From NCBI GenBank assembly GCA_030837785.1, contig JAUQYA010000074.1, forward strand, positions 1 through 23,369: a stretch of 23,369 bases of DNA, written 5' to 3'. This DNA is from Albidovulum sp. (lineage in GTDB: Bacteria; Pseudomonadota; Alphaproteobacteria; Rhodobacterales; Rhodobacteraceae). Shown here piece by piece: positions 14,985 through 23,251 of this stretch. The position numbers were made by a program, and so were the translations under genes. Below the pieces are notes generated by a model. The model saw only the letters and a program-made list of their open reading frames with translations. It had not been told where the DNA came from and made no database searches. The first letter of the stretch is position 1; each line of letters starts with the position of its first letter.

Positions 14985-15539
14985 ATGGGCCGCTTCGTGA
15001 ACAGACTGAAGGCCGCCTCCGGACGACTGGCCCGCGAAGAGGACGGGACGGCGACGATCCCCTTCATCATCTTCCTGCCGTTCTTCCTGCTGCTCGTCAT
15101 GTCCTCGCTCGAGATGGGGACGCTGATGCTGCGCCACGTGATGCTGGAACGCGCGCTCGACATGTCGGTGCGCGACCTCAGGCTCGGCAACTGGAAGAAC
15201 CCCACGCACGAGGAGTTCAAGCGCGTGGTCTGCAACCGCGCGGGCGTCATCCCCGACTGCATGAACGTGCTTCTGGTGGAGCTTCGCCCGGTCAGCACGG
15301 ATACCTGGGAACCGCTCGCCTCGGGCCCGATCTGCGTCGACCGGGCCGAGCCGATCAAGCCGGTGACGACCTTCGACAGCGGCGCGGGCGACGAGATGAT
15401 GCTGATCCGCGCCTGCTCCAAGTTCGACCCGATCTTCCCGACCTCGGGCCTGGGCTTCCAGTTGCCGCGCGACAATACCGGCGCCTATGCGCTGATCGCG
15501 GCCTCGGCCTTCGTCAACGAACCGGATGTAGGGAGCTGA
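14985..15539 (+). CDS. TadE/TadG-family pseudopilin-like protein
   Basis: 184-residue protein with one N-terminal hydrophobic helix (about residues 23-45, IPFIIFLPFFLLLVMSSLEMG) behind the charged stretch AREEDGTAT. This is the layout of TadE-type pseudopilins, which are cut by a prepilin peptidase and work with the Flp pilus. The usual Glu five residues after the cleavage Gly is not obvious here (DGTATIPF), so processing is uncertain. The rest is a small periplasmic domain with several Cys (for example VVCNRAGVIPDCMN), which could form disulfides. The ATG lies one base after the tadG stop, so the genes are coupled. Confidence 0.8.
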   Translation: MGRFVNRLKAASGRLAREEDGTATIPFIIFLPFFLLLVMSSLEMGTLMLRHVMLERALDMSVRDLRLGNWKNPTHEEFKRVVCNRAGVIPDCMNVLLVELRPVSTDTWEPLASGPICVDRAEPIKPVTTFDSGAGDEMMLIRACSKFDPIFPTSGLGFQLPRDNTGAYALIAASAFVNEPDVGS

Positions 15540-15540
15540 C

Positions 15541-16209
15541 ATGTCCATGCTTTCCCGCCTGCGCCTGCGCACCCTGGACTGGGCCCGCGACAGCCGCGGC
15601 TCGATGCCGGTCGAAGGGGTCATCGCCTCCACCTGGCTGATCTGGTGGTATGTGGCCTCGTTCCAGTTCTTCGACGCCTACCGGCAGAAGAACATCAACC
15701 TCAAGGCCGCCTACACCATCGCCGACATGGTCTCGCGCATCCAGCCCGACGAGGCGATCGACGAGGACTACATCCAGGGGCTCAACACGCTCTTCGACTA
15801 CCTCACCTTCTCGCGCAAGCCCACCTGGGTCCGGGTGTCGAGCGTGATCTGGGACGACACCGACGACCGCTACGAAATCGCCTGGTCCTACGCGACCGGC
15901 GCCGCCGGCGGCCAGACCGATGCGACGATCCAGAACGACGCGAACCGCATCCCGATCATGCCGTCGGGCGATTCCGTGATCCTGGTCGAAACCAACATGG
16001 CGTACGAGCCGATCTTCAACATCGGCCTCAAGGCGCGGTGGTATACCACCTTCATCACCACGCGCCCGCGCTTCACCTCCTGCGTGAAATACGATCTCAA
16101 GGACGGGGTCACGCTGCCGGCCTGCATCTACGACAGCGACATCGACATGTCCGACAACACCAGCGACGACGACACCACCGACCCGACGGTGGACCCCGAC
16201 AACAGCTGA
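15541..16209 (+). CDS. TadE-like pseudopilin with acidic C-terminal tail
   Basis: 222-residue protein. Its N-terminus RDSRGSMPVEGVIASTWLIWWYV places Gly20 with Glu25 five positions after it, followed by a hydrophobic helix. This is the TadE/pilin-like signature and suggests prepilin-peptidase processing. The periplasmic part contains CVKYDLKDGVTLPACIYD, with two Cys. The last 25 residues are almost entirely Asp, Thr, Ser and Asn, a flexible acidic tail that could bind calcium. It starts one base after the previous stop and ends the three-gene operon 27 bases before a strong terminator. Confidence 0.8.
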   Translation: MSMLSRLRLRTLDWARDSRGSMPVEGVIASTWLIWWYVASFQFFDAYRQKNINLKAAYTIADMVSRIQPDEAIDEDYIQGLNTLFDYLTFSRKPTWVRVSSVIWDDTDDRYEIAWSYATGAAGGQTDATIQNDANRIPIMPSGDSVILVETNMAYEPIFNIGLKARWYTTFITTRPRFTSCVKYDLKDGVTLPACIYDSDIDMSDNTSDDDTTDPTVDPDNS

Positions 16210-16235
16210 TCCGGCGCGCCGGAACAGGACGGAAC

Positions 16236-16260
16236 AGGCCCGGGCCATGCGCCCGGGCCT
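16236..16260 (+). terminator. Intrinsic terminator of the tad operon
   Basis: AGGCCCGGGC / CATGC / GCCCGGGCCT forms a perfect 10-bp stem with a 5-nt loop, followed by TTCACGTT. It lies 27 bases after the last tad stop codon. Confidence 0.75.
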
Positions 16261-16361
16261 TTCACGTTCCGCCACGGCCTGCGCCGCCACCGGGCCGCCC
16301 CGCACAGACCCTGTGCCGGGGTGCGGCCCGGACCAAGGATGGATCGCCCCGCCCGGCGTCC

Positions 16362-16367
16362 TATATT
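16362..16367 (+). promoter_or_regulatory. Possible -10 box for the pirin gene
   Basis: TATATT stands out in GC-rich surroundings, 28 bases before the pirin start. No good -35 hexamer is visible at 16-18 bases upstream, so an activator or another sigma factor may be needed. Confidence 0.35.
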
Positions 16368-16394
16368 CCCGGCGAGCCAGACAGGAGACACCCC

Positions 16395-17306
16395 ATGTCG
16401 ATCCGCCCCGTTCTCGAAGCCCGTCCCTCCCTTCCGACGATGGAGGGCGCGGGCGTGAAGCTTCACCGCGCCTTCGGTTTCCACGACCCGAAGGAGCTTG
16501 ATCCCTTCCTGCTTTTCGACGACTTCCGCAACGACCGGCCCGAGGACTACCTGCGCGGCTTTCCGTGGCACCCGCACCGGGGGATCGAGACGATCACCTA
16601 TGTGCTGGCCGGCACCGTCGAGCATGGCGACAGCCTCGGCAACCACGGCCGGCTCGGCGCCGGCGACGTGCAGTGGATGACCGCCGGGTCGGGCATCCTG
16701 CACCAGGAAATGCCGCAGGGCAACGCCAGGGGCCAGATGCACGGCTTCCAGCTCTGGGCCAACCTGCCCTCGCGGCTGAAGATGACGGCGCCGCGCTACC
16801 AGGACGTGAAGTCGGCCGAGATCCCCGAGATCACCGACGACGACGGCACCGTGGTTCGGGTCATCATCGGATCCTTCTGGGGCAAGAAAGGCCCGGTCGA
16901 CGGGATCGCCGCGGAACCGCAATACCTCGACATTTCCGTCCCCGCCGGGCGGCGCAAGACCTTCCGCGTCGACACCTACCGCCGCGCCTTCGCCTATGTC
17001 TTCGAGGGCGCCGGCCGGTTCGCCGACGCCTCGCACCCCGAGGGCGTGCTGCTGGAGAAGGAGGTGATGGGGCGCGAGATGAACATCCGCGACCTCTCGG
17101 GCAACCGCACGCTGATCCGCTTCGGGAGCGGCGAGGAGGTGACGGTGCAGGCCGGTGACGAGGGCATCCGCTTCCTCCTGATCTCCGGCGCGCCGATCGA
17201 GGAGCCCGTGGCCTGGCACGGGCCGATCGTGATGAACACCGAGGCCCAGTTGCGCCAGGCGATGACGGACCTCAGGAACGGCACCTTCATCCGCTCCGCG
17301 CACTGA
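16395..17306 (+). CDS. Pirin family protein (bicupin)
   Basis: Iron-binding bicupin. Some pirins are quercetin 2,3-dioxygenases and others are regulators. The start ATG 16395 follows ACAGGAGA. The product has 303 residues. The N-terminal cupin holds all four metal ligands of the family: His59 and His61 in PWHPHRG, His103 and Glu105 in SGILHQEMP. These correspond closely to His56, His58, His101 and Glu103 of human pirin. The second cupin (about residues 180-290, PAGRRKTFRVDTYRRAFAYVFEGAG) has no metal ligands, as is usual. The gene is monocistronic and converges with a TetR gene across a hairpin. Confidence 0.93.
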   Translation: MSIRPVLEARPSLPTMEGAGVKLHRAFGFHDPKELDPFLLFDDFRNDRPEDYLRGFPWHPHRGIETITYVLAGTVEHGDSLGNHGRLGAGDVQWMTAGSGILHQEMPQGNARGQMHGFQLWANLPSRLKMTAPRYQDVKSAEIPEITDDDGTVVRVIIGSFWGKKGPVDGIAAEPQYLDISVPAGRRKTFRVDTYRRAFAYVFEGAGRFADASHPEGVLLEKEVMGREMNIRDLSGNRTLIRFGSGEEVTVQAGDEGIRFLLISGAPIEEPVAWHGPIVMNTEAQLRQAMTDLRNGTFIRSAH

Positions 17307-17313
17307 CGGCGGC

Positions 17314-17333
17314 GGCCGGGGCAGCCCCCGGCC
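17314..17333. terminator. Bidirectional hairpin between pirin and tetR genes
   Basis: GGCCGGGG / CAGC / CCCCGGCC, an 8-bp perfect stem in the 36-base gap between two converging genes. Confidence 0.6.
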
Positions 17334-17342
17334 GTCGCTCGG

Positions 17343-17930
17343 TCAGGCGGCCACCGCCTTGCGCACCATGTCCCAGTAGATGTCGCCCACCCGGTCGCGG
17401 CTGAGCCGTCCGCCCTCGCGGTACCAGGTCGTCACCCCGGTCAGCATGGCGATGATCGCGAGCGTGGCGATCTTGCTGTCGGGCGCGGCGAAGAGGCCGG
17501 CCGCGACGCCCTCGCGCAGGATCGTCTCCAGCCGCGTCTCGTAGTCGCGCCGCAGGCCCTCGATTGCGGCGAAGTTCGCCGGCCCGAGGTTGCGCAGCTC
17601 CATGTAGGACAGGAACACCGCCTCGGGACGATCGAGGTTGTGGCGGATGTGGAAGCGCACGAAGGCCTCGAGCCGGGCAAGCGGCCCGGTGCCGCCGGGC
17701 TCGGTCTCCCAGGCGGCGATAAGCTCGTCCATGTGCTCCTTCAGGAGATCGAAGAGCAGCGTCTCCTTGTCGGGCGTGTAGAGATAGAGCGCGCCCGCCT
17801 GAACCCCGACCGCGGCCGCGATCTGGCGCATCGAGACGGCGGCGAAGCCGTGGCGGGCAAAGAGCGTCCGCGCCGCGGCGCGGATGCGCGGGCCGGTGAT
17901 TTCCGAATGCGAGCCGGTCTTGCGTGCCAT
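17343..17930 (-). CDS. TetR/AcrR-family transcriptional regulator
   Basis: 195-residue repressor-type regulator. The N-terminal HTH spans about residues 12-55: AARTLFARHGFAAVSMRQIAAAVGVQAGALYLY is a textbook TetR helix-turn-helix with the usual YxY(T/S)xDKETLL ending. The C-terminal ligand domain looks like the KstR2-type group found near fatty-acid or CoA-ester genes, but I see no such target beside it. A dyad and a -10-like box lie directly in front of its start, pointing to autorepression. The neighbours on either side are a pirin (convergent) and a small lipoprotein (divergent). Confidence 0.92.
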   Translation of the reverse strand: MARKTGSHSEITGPRIRAAARTLFARHGFAAVSMRQIAAAVGVQAGALYLYTPDKETLLFDLLKEHMDELIAAWETEPGGTGPLARLEAFVRFHIRHNLDRPEAVFLSYMELRNLGPANFAAIEGLRRDYETRLETILREGVAAGLFAAPDSKIATLAIIAMLTGVTTWYREGGRLSRDRVGDIYWDMVRKAVAA

Positions 17931-17938
17931 CGCCCCAG

Positions 17939-17958
17939 ATTATCTGAACATGCGTTCA
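17939..17958 (-). promoter_or_regulatory. tetR operator dyad overlapping a -10 element
   Basis: TGAAC-ATGC-GTTCA (17945-17958) is a perfect 5-bp dyad, the size expected for a TetR half-site pair. Immediately downstream on the minus strand is GATAAT (17939-17944), a near-consensus -10. Only eight bases separate it from the ATG, so the transcript may be nearly leaderless. Confidence 0.6.
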
Positions 17959-17968
17959 ATACAATCCC

Positions 17969-18034
17969 GCTCCGCTGGCCCGCTCCGCTGGCCCGTTGTG
18001 CTGGCCCGTTGTGCTGGCCCCGTTCCGCTGACCC
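17969..18034. repeat. 13-bp tandem minisatellite
   Basis: Unit GCTCCGCTGGCCC twice (17969-17981, 17982-17994), then GTTGTGCTGGCCC twice (17995-18007, 18008-18020). After one extra C comes a diverged fifth unit GTTCCGCTGACCC (18022-18034). It lies between the divergent tetR and lipoprotein genes. Confidence 0.85.
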
Positions 18035-18100
18035 TTGCGCCGCTTGCCCTTGCGCCGCGCCCGGCGGCAGCTATCCTCGGGCCACCTGAGGGACCCTTCC

Positions 18101-18343
18101 ATGCGTGCCGCCCGTCTCGGTCTTGTCTGTCTTCTGCCCGCGCTTGCGGCCTGCGCCACCTTCCCCGTGCTGAAGGACGCGCCCGCGACGCAGGCGGACT
18201 GGCCGACGCTCATGCCGATCGACGCGCTTCTGGCCGCGGTGCCACCGGCACCGGCGGCCGATCCGGCCGCTTCGGTCGCCGCGCGCGCCCGGGCGCTGCG
18301 CGTGCGGGCGGCGGCGCTCCGGTCGGCGGGCCCCACCGGCTGA
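18101..18343 (+). CDS. Small putative lipoprotein
   Basis: 80-residue hypothetical protein. The ATG 18101 has GAGGGA upstream and gives a clean lipoprotein signal: MRAARLGLVCLLPALAAC with lipobox LAAC and Cys18. The mature part is short, starting ATFPVLKDAP and ending in an Ala/Arg-rich helix (AASVAARARALRVRAAAL). I do not recognise a functional family. Small lipoproteins of this type recur in Rhodobacterales. It lies upstream of hom, but a separate promoter for hom is visible, so the two need not be co-transcribed. Confidence 0.7.
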   Translation: MRAARLGLVCLLPALAACATFPVLKDAPATQADWPTLMPIDALLAAVPPAPAADPAASVAARARALRVRAAALRSAGPTG

Positions 18344-18381
18344 GCGGCCCCCCTGTCTCGCCCGCGGGCGTCCCAAGCGCG

Positions 18382-18410
18382 TTGCAAGCCGCCGCGTCTT
18401 TGGCTAACAC
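18382..18410 (+). promoter_or_regulatory. Sigma70-type promoter for hom
   Basis: TTGCAA (18382-18387), a 17-base spacer, TAACAC (18405-18410), about 44 bases before the hom start. Confidence 0.55.
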
Positions 18411-18453
18411 CCGTGACGGCCCGGCCGGGCCGATCGCAATCACGGAGATCCCC

Positions 18454-19740
18454 ATGCCCCAGCCCCTGCGTCTCGGCATCGCCGGCCTCGGCACGGTGGG
18501 CATCGGCACGGTGAAGATCGTCCAGCGCCACGCCGAGCTTCTGGCGCGGCGCACCGGCCGCGCGGTCACGATCAGCGCCGTCGCCGCCCGCGACCGGCTG
18601 AAGAACCGCGATGCGGACCTCTCGGCCTATGGCTGGGAGGACGACCCCGTCCGTCTTGCCGCGCGCGACGACATCGACGTCTTCGTCGAACTGATGGGCG
18701 GGGCCGAGGGCGCGGCACTTGCCGCCACGCGCGCCGCCATCGCCGCGGGCAAGGACGTGGTGACGGCGAACAAGGCGATGCTGGCCCATCACGGCCACGC
18801 CCTGGCCGCCGAGGCCGAGGCGAGGGGCCGGGTGATCCGCTTCGAGGCTGCCGTCGCCGGCGGCATCCCGGTCGTGAAGGCGCTGACCGAAGGGCTTGCC
18901 GGCAACGAGATCCGCCGCGTCATGGGGGTGATGAACGGCACCTGCAACTACATCCTGACGCGGATGGAAAGCGCGGGCCTGCCCTATGCCGAGGTCTTCG
19001 AGGAAGCCCGGCAACTCGGCTATCTGGAGGCTGACCCCAATCTTGACGTCGGCGGCATCGACGCCGGCCACAAGCTCAGCCTGCTGGCGGCGATCGCCTT
19101 CGGCACCAGGGTCGCCTTCGACGCGGTCGAACTGGAAGGGATCGGGCGGATCTCGATCGACGACATCCGCCGTGCCGCCGACATGGGCTTCCGCATCAAG
19201 CTTCTCGGCGTCGCGCAGATGACGGGGCGCGGGCTCGAACAGCGCATGTCGCCCTGCCTCGTGCCGGCCGAGAGCCCCCTCGGCCAGTTGCAGGGCGGCA
19301 CCAACATGGTCGTGCTCGAGGGCGACAGCGTCGGCCAGATCGTGCTGCGCGGCCCCGGCGCGGGCGAGGGGCCCACCGCCTCGGCGGTGATGTCGGACGT
19401 GATCGAGATCGCGCGGGGCTGCCGCATCTCCACCTTCGGCCAGCCGGCGGCGACGCTTGCCGATGCGGTGCCGGCGAAGGCCACGGCACCGGCACCGCAC
19501 TACCTGAGGATGGAGCTGATCGACAAGCCCGGCGCGCTGGCCAAGGTGGCGACGGTCCTCGGCGAGGAAGGCATCTCGATCGACCGGATGCGCCAGTACG
19601 GCCACGCCGACACCTCGGCGCCGGTGCTGATCGTCACCCACAAGACCACGCGCGAGGCGGTCGACCATGCCGTGCGCCGCCTGCCCGCGACCGGCGTCGT
19701 CGTCGGCGAGCCGGTGGCGATCCGCATCGAATCGGCCTGA
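18454..19740 (+). CDS. hom: Homoserine dehydrogenase with ACT domain
   Basis: Reduces aspartate semialdehyde to homoserine with NAD(P)H, the branch point to threonine, methionine and isoleucine. The start ATG 18454 follows CGGAGA. The product has 428 residues. The Rossmann fold opens with IAGLGTVGIGTV (Gly11, Gly13, Gly16). TANKAMLAHHG, NGTCNYILTRM and the catalytic-region DVGGIDAGHKLSLLAAIAFG follow. An ACT domain begins near residue 350 (LRMELIDKPGALAKVATVLGEEGISIDRMRQYG), which indicates feedback control, in this family usually by threonine. The gene leads a hom-glpX-recJ run common in Rhodobacterales. Confidence 0.96.
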   Translation: MPQPLRLGIAGLGTVGIGTVKIVQRHAELLARRTGRAVTISAVAARDRLKNRDADLSAYGWEDDPVRLAARDDIDVFVELMGGAEGAALAATRAAIAAGKDVVTANKAMLAHHGHALAAEAEARGRVIRFEAAVAGGIPVVKALTEGLAGNEIRRVMGVMNGTCNYILTRMESAGLPYAEVFEEARQLGYLEADPNLDVGGIDAGHKLSLLAAIAFGTRVAFDAVELEGIGRISIDDIRRAADMGFRIKLLGVAQMTGRGLEQRMSPCLVPAESPLGQLQGGTNMVVLEGDSVGQIVLRGPGAGEGPTASAVMSDVIEIARGCRISTFGQPAATLADAVPAKATAPAPHYLRMELIDKPGALAKVATVLGEEGISIDRMRQYGHADTSAPVLIVTHKTTREAVDHAVRRLPATGVVVGEPVAIRIESA

Positions 19741-19747
19741 GGTGCGC

Positions 19748-19763
19748 GCGGGGCTTGCCCCGC
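19748..19763 (+). terminator. Short hairpin between hom and glpX
   Basis: GCGGGGC / TT / GCCCCGC lies seven bases after the hom stop. It also overlaps the -35 of a weak possible glpX promoter (TTGCCC, 18-base spacer, TAGATG at 19779-19784). Confidence 0.4.
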
Positions 19764-19815
19764 CGCCGCCCGCGCGGCTAGATGCGGGCAAACCCGAGAC
19801 CAGCAGGGACAGATC

Positions 19816-20781
19816 ATGGCCGACGCCCAGGAATTCCACGACCGCATGCTATCGCTGGGCCTTGCCCGCGTCTCCGAAGCCGCCGCCCACGCCTCGGCCC
19901 GCCTGATCGGGCGCGGCGACGAGAAGGCTGCCGACCAGGCCGCGGTCAGCGCGATGCGCAACCAGCTCAACCTGCTCGACATCCGCGGCACCGTGGTGAT
20001 CGGAGAGGGCGAGCGCGACGAGGCGCCGATGCTCTTCATCGGCGAGGAGGTCGGCACCGGCGAGGGGCCGGAGGTCGACATCGCGCTCGATCCGCTCGAG
20101 GGCACGACGCTGACCGCCAAGGACATGCCGAACGCGCTGACCGTGATCGCGATGGCACCGCGCGGCACGCTTCTGCACGCGCCCGACGTCTACATGGACA
20201 AGCTCGCCGTCGGCCCGGGGCTGGCGAAGGACGTGGTCAGCCTCGACATGAGCCCGACCGAGCGCGTGGTGGAGCTTGCCAGGGCGAAGCGCTGCAAGCC
20301 CACCGACATCACCGTCTGCATCCTCGAGCGACCCCGGCACGAGGCGATGATCGCCGAGGTCCGCGCCACCGGCGCCGCGATCCGGCTGATCACCGACGGC
20401 GACGTGGCCGGGGTGATCCACTGCGCCGAATCCGAGATCACCGGCATCGACATGTACATGGGTTCGGGCGGCGCGCCCGAGGGCGTGCTTGCCGCCTCGG
20501 CGCTGAAATGCATGGGCGGCCAGATCTGGGGCCGGCTTCTGTTCCGCAACGACGATGAACGCGGCCGCGCGGCGAAGGCCGGAATCCGCGACCTGAACCG
20601 TATCTATTCGCGCGACGAGATGGTGACGCGCGACGTGATCTTCGCGGCAACCGGCGTGACCAACGGCTCGATCGTCCGCGGCGTGCGGCGCGAGCCCAAC
20701 TTCATCGAGACCGAGACGATCCTGATGCGATCGAAGACCGGCTCGGTCCGCCGGATGATCTACCGCAACCCGATCCGCTAG
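19816..20781 (+). CDS. glpX: Class II fructose-1,6-bisphosphatase
   Basis: Hydrolyses fructose 1,6-bisphosphate in gluconeogenesis; in autotrophic relatives the class II enzyme may also act on sedoheptulose bisphosphate. The product has 321 residues, the family length. Diagnostic motifs are VVIGEGERDEAPMLFIGEEVG (metal-binding Glu/Asp), DIALDPLEGTTL (Asp88, Asp92, Glu95) and ITDGDVAGVI. GSGGAPEGVLAASALKCMGG completes the substrate pocket. The start ATG 19816 follows CAGGGACA. It lies 75 bases after hom and 103 before recJ. Confidence 0.96.
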   Translation: MADAQEFHDRMLSLGLARVSEAAAHASARLIGRGDEKAADQAAVSAMRNQLNLLDIRGTVVIGEGERDEAPMLFIGEEVGTGEGPEVDIALDPLEGTTLTAKDMPNALTVIAMAPRGTLLHAPDVYMDKLAVGPGLAKDVVSLDMSPTERVVELARAKRCKPTDITVCILERPRHEAMIAEVRATGAAIRLITDGDVAGVIHCAESEITGIDMYMGSGGAPEGVLAASALKCMGGQIWGRLLFRNDDERGRAAKAGIRDLNRIYSRDEMVTRDVIFAATGVTNGSIVRGVRREPNFIETETILMRSKTGSVRRMIYRNPIR

Positions 20782-20791
20782 AACTGCCGTG

Positions 20792-20839
20792 GCGGGGGCC
20801 CGCCCCCGCGCCCCCGGGGTACTTCGGCAACGAAGAAGG
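20792..20839 (+). repeat. Dispersed GC-rich intergenic repeat, copy 2, with hairpins
   Basis: GCGGGGGC / CC / GCCCCCGC (20792-20809) is followed by CCCCCGGGGTACTT. A second stem-loop, CTTCG-GCAA-CGAAG (20822-20835), has a GNRA-type tetraloop. The order matches the copy at 7412-7458. It sits between glpX and recJ and may act as a terminator or RNA stability element. Confidence 0.65.
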
Positions 20840-20884
20840 GGAAGGCCGCGCCCGGTGGCAGGGGCGCGAGGCAACGGAGCTGGA

Positions 20885-22627
<1,743 letters not shown>

Positions 22628-22659
22628 CGGACAGGCCGCGAAAACGACGAAGAATCCTC

Positions 22660-22688
22660 TTGCGAGTCACGGGGCTCTGGCCTAAACA
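22660..22688 (+). promoter_or_regulatory. Promoter for tRNA-Glu
   Basis: TTGCGA (22660-22665), a 17-base spacer, TAAACA (22683-22688). Initiation would fall some ten bases before the tRNA 5' end. Confidence 0.55.
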
Positions 22689-22705
22689 CCGCCCACGCCA
22701 AGCGC

Positions 22706-22780
22706 GGCCCGTTCGTCTATCGGTTAGGACACCAGGTTTTCAACCTGGGAAGAGGGGTTCGACTCCCCTACGGGCTGCCA
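22706..22780 (+). tRNA. tRNA-Glu (anticodon UUC)
   Basis: The 75-base gene folds as a full cloverleaf. The acceptor stem GGCCCGT pairs with ACGGGCT (first pair G-U). The anticodon stem CCAGG/CCTGG holds loop TTTTCAA with anticodon TTC. The T stem AGGGG/CCCCT holds loop TTCGACT. The discriminator is G, and the 3' CCA is encoded (22778-22780). It is the boundary between typical high-GC chromosome and the AT-richer sequence that follows. Confidence 0.95.
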
Positions 22781-22814
22781 GGCACCTTCCCCAAAGTCGA
22801 TCTAGCGTGAAAAT

Positions 22815-22836
22815 GAGGCCGAAACGCCTTATTTTT
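22815..22836 (+). terminator. Possible terminator after tRNA-Glu
   Basis: GAGGC / CGAAAC / GCCTT followed by ATTTTT. The stem is short (five pairs, one wobble) but it has a T run, which no other terminator candidate here shows clearly. Confidence 0.4.
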
Positions 22837-22863
22837 GACGTACGAAATTGATTTATCTATAAG
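22835..22863 (+). promoter_or_regulatory. Strong sigma70 promoter for the island regulator
   Basis: TTGACG (22835-22840), exactly 17 bases, TATAAG (22858-22863). It is the closest match to the sigma70 consensus I found in the window. It points to the XRE-like gene with an untranslated leader of about 80 bases holding the operator-like repeats. Confidence 0.65.
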
Positions 22864-22897
22864 TTAGACGTGATTAGTCCCGGCGCGTCCCTCGGGA

Positions 22898-22940
22898 TGT
22901 TGGTATTATTGTTGGTATGATGCTTCCGGACGATACCAAC
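22898..22940. promoter_or_regulatory. Operator-like repeats before the XRE-like gene
   Basis: TGTTGGTATTAT (22898-22909) and TGTTGGTATGAT (22910-22921) are tandem 12-base repeats. ATACCAAC (22933-22940) is the inverse of GTTGGTAT in the second copy, 14 bases away. Repeated half-sites of this kind are typical of phage-type repressor operators. Confidence 0.6.
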
Positions 22941-22949
22941 AGGGGAAGC
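22922..22949 (+). promoter_or_regulatory. Stem that could mask the ribosome binding site
   Basis: GCTTCC (22922-22927) pairs with GGAAGC (22944-22949), which overlaps the AGGGGAAG ribosome binding site of the following gene. Confidence 0.35.
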
Positions 22950-22951
22950 CA

Positions 22952-23251
22952 ATGCTAAATGATGCGAACGACCGAGCCGCGAAGACGGTAGAGAAAATCC
23001 GCCACCCTGAGTTTGCGCAAAGGTTCCGGCAGGCTTGCGACAGCAACCCGCTGGTTCCCGCGCCAAACTACGGCCGACTGCAATGGATCGTCGATCATCT
23101 TGAGAAGCGGTTCGATGTGCATGTTACACCAGAGTCCGTCCGCAAGTGGCTTTATGGTGAGACCTTGCCGCGGAAGCGGGCAATGAGCGCCCTTGCCGCG
23201 ATCACCGGGCAGGATGAAGCGTGGCTGGCCCTAGAGCGTGTCTGCGCTTGA
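22952..23251 (+). CDS. XRE/CI-like HTH regulator, probably truncated
   Basis: 99-residue protein with a DNA-binding domain of the phage-repressor type. The HTH core is at about residues 45-92 (LQWIVDHLEKRFDVHVTPESVRKWLYGETLPRKRAMSAL, split by the turn). The start ATG 22952 follows AGGGGAAG. CI-like regulators normally continue with an S24 peptidase or dimerisation domain, which is missing. Codon 94 (CTA) contains the TA at 23232-23233, after which the sequence looks like the left end of an IS630-type element. The last five codons and stop would then come from the element. Base composition is lower in GC than in the chromosomal genes. It may still bind DNA, possibly interfering with a related repressor. 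Confidence 0.6.
   Translation: MLNDANDRAAKTVEKIRHPEFAQRFRQACDSNPLVPAPNYGRLQWIVDHLEKRFDVHVTPESVRKWLYGETLPRKRAMSALAAITGQDEAWLALERVCA

Noticed and set aside
12899..15475. Very long minus-strand open frame extending glutamate dehydrogenase to 15475
   Set aside because: The region before 12898 is antisense to the tad genes and lacks conserved sequence. The AAGGAGG site and the family N-terminus fix the start at 12898.
17969..18034. CRISPR-like array
   Set aside because: Units are contiguous 13-mers with no spacers, so it is a minisatellite. No other regularly spaced repeats with unique spacers were seen.
22857..23066. 69-codon minus-strand frame across the island leader
   Set aside because: It runs through promoter, operators and the 5' end of the XRE-like gene on the other strand, has no ribosome site and no recognisable domain.
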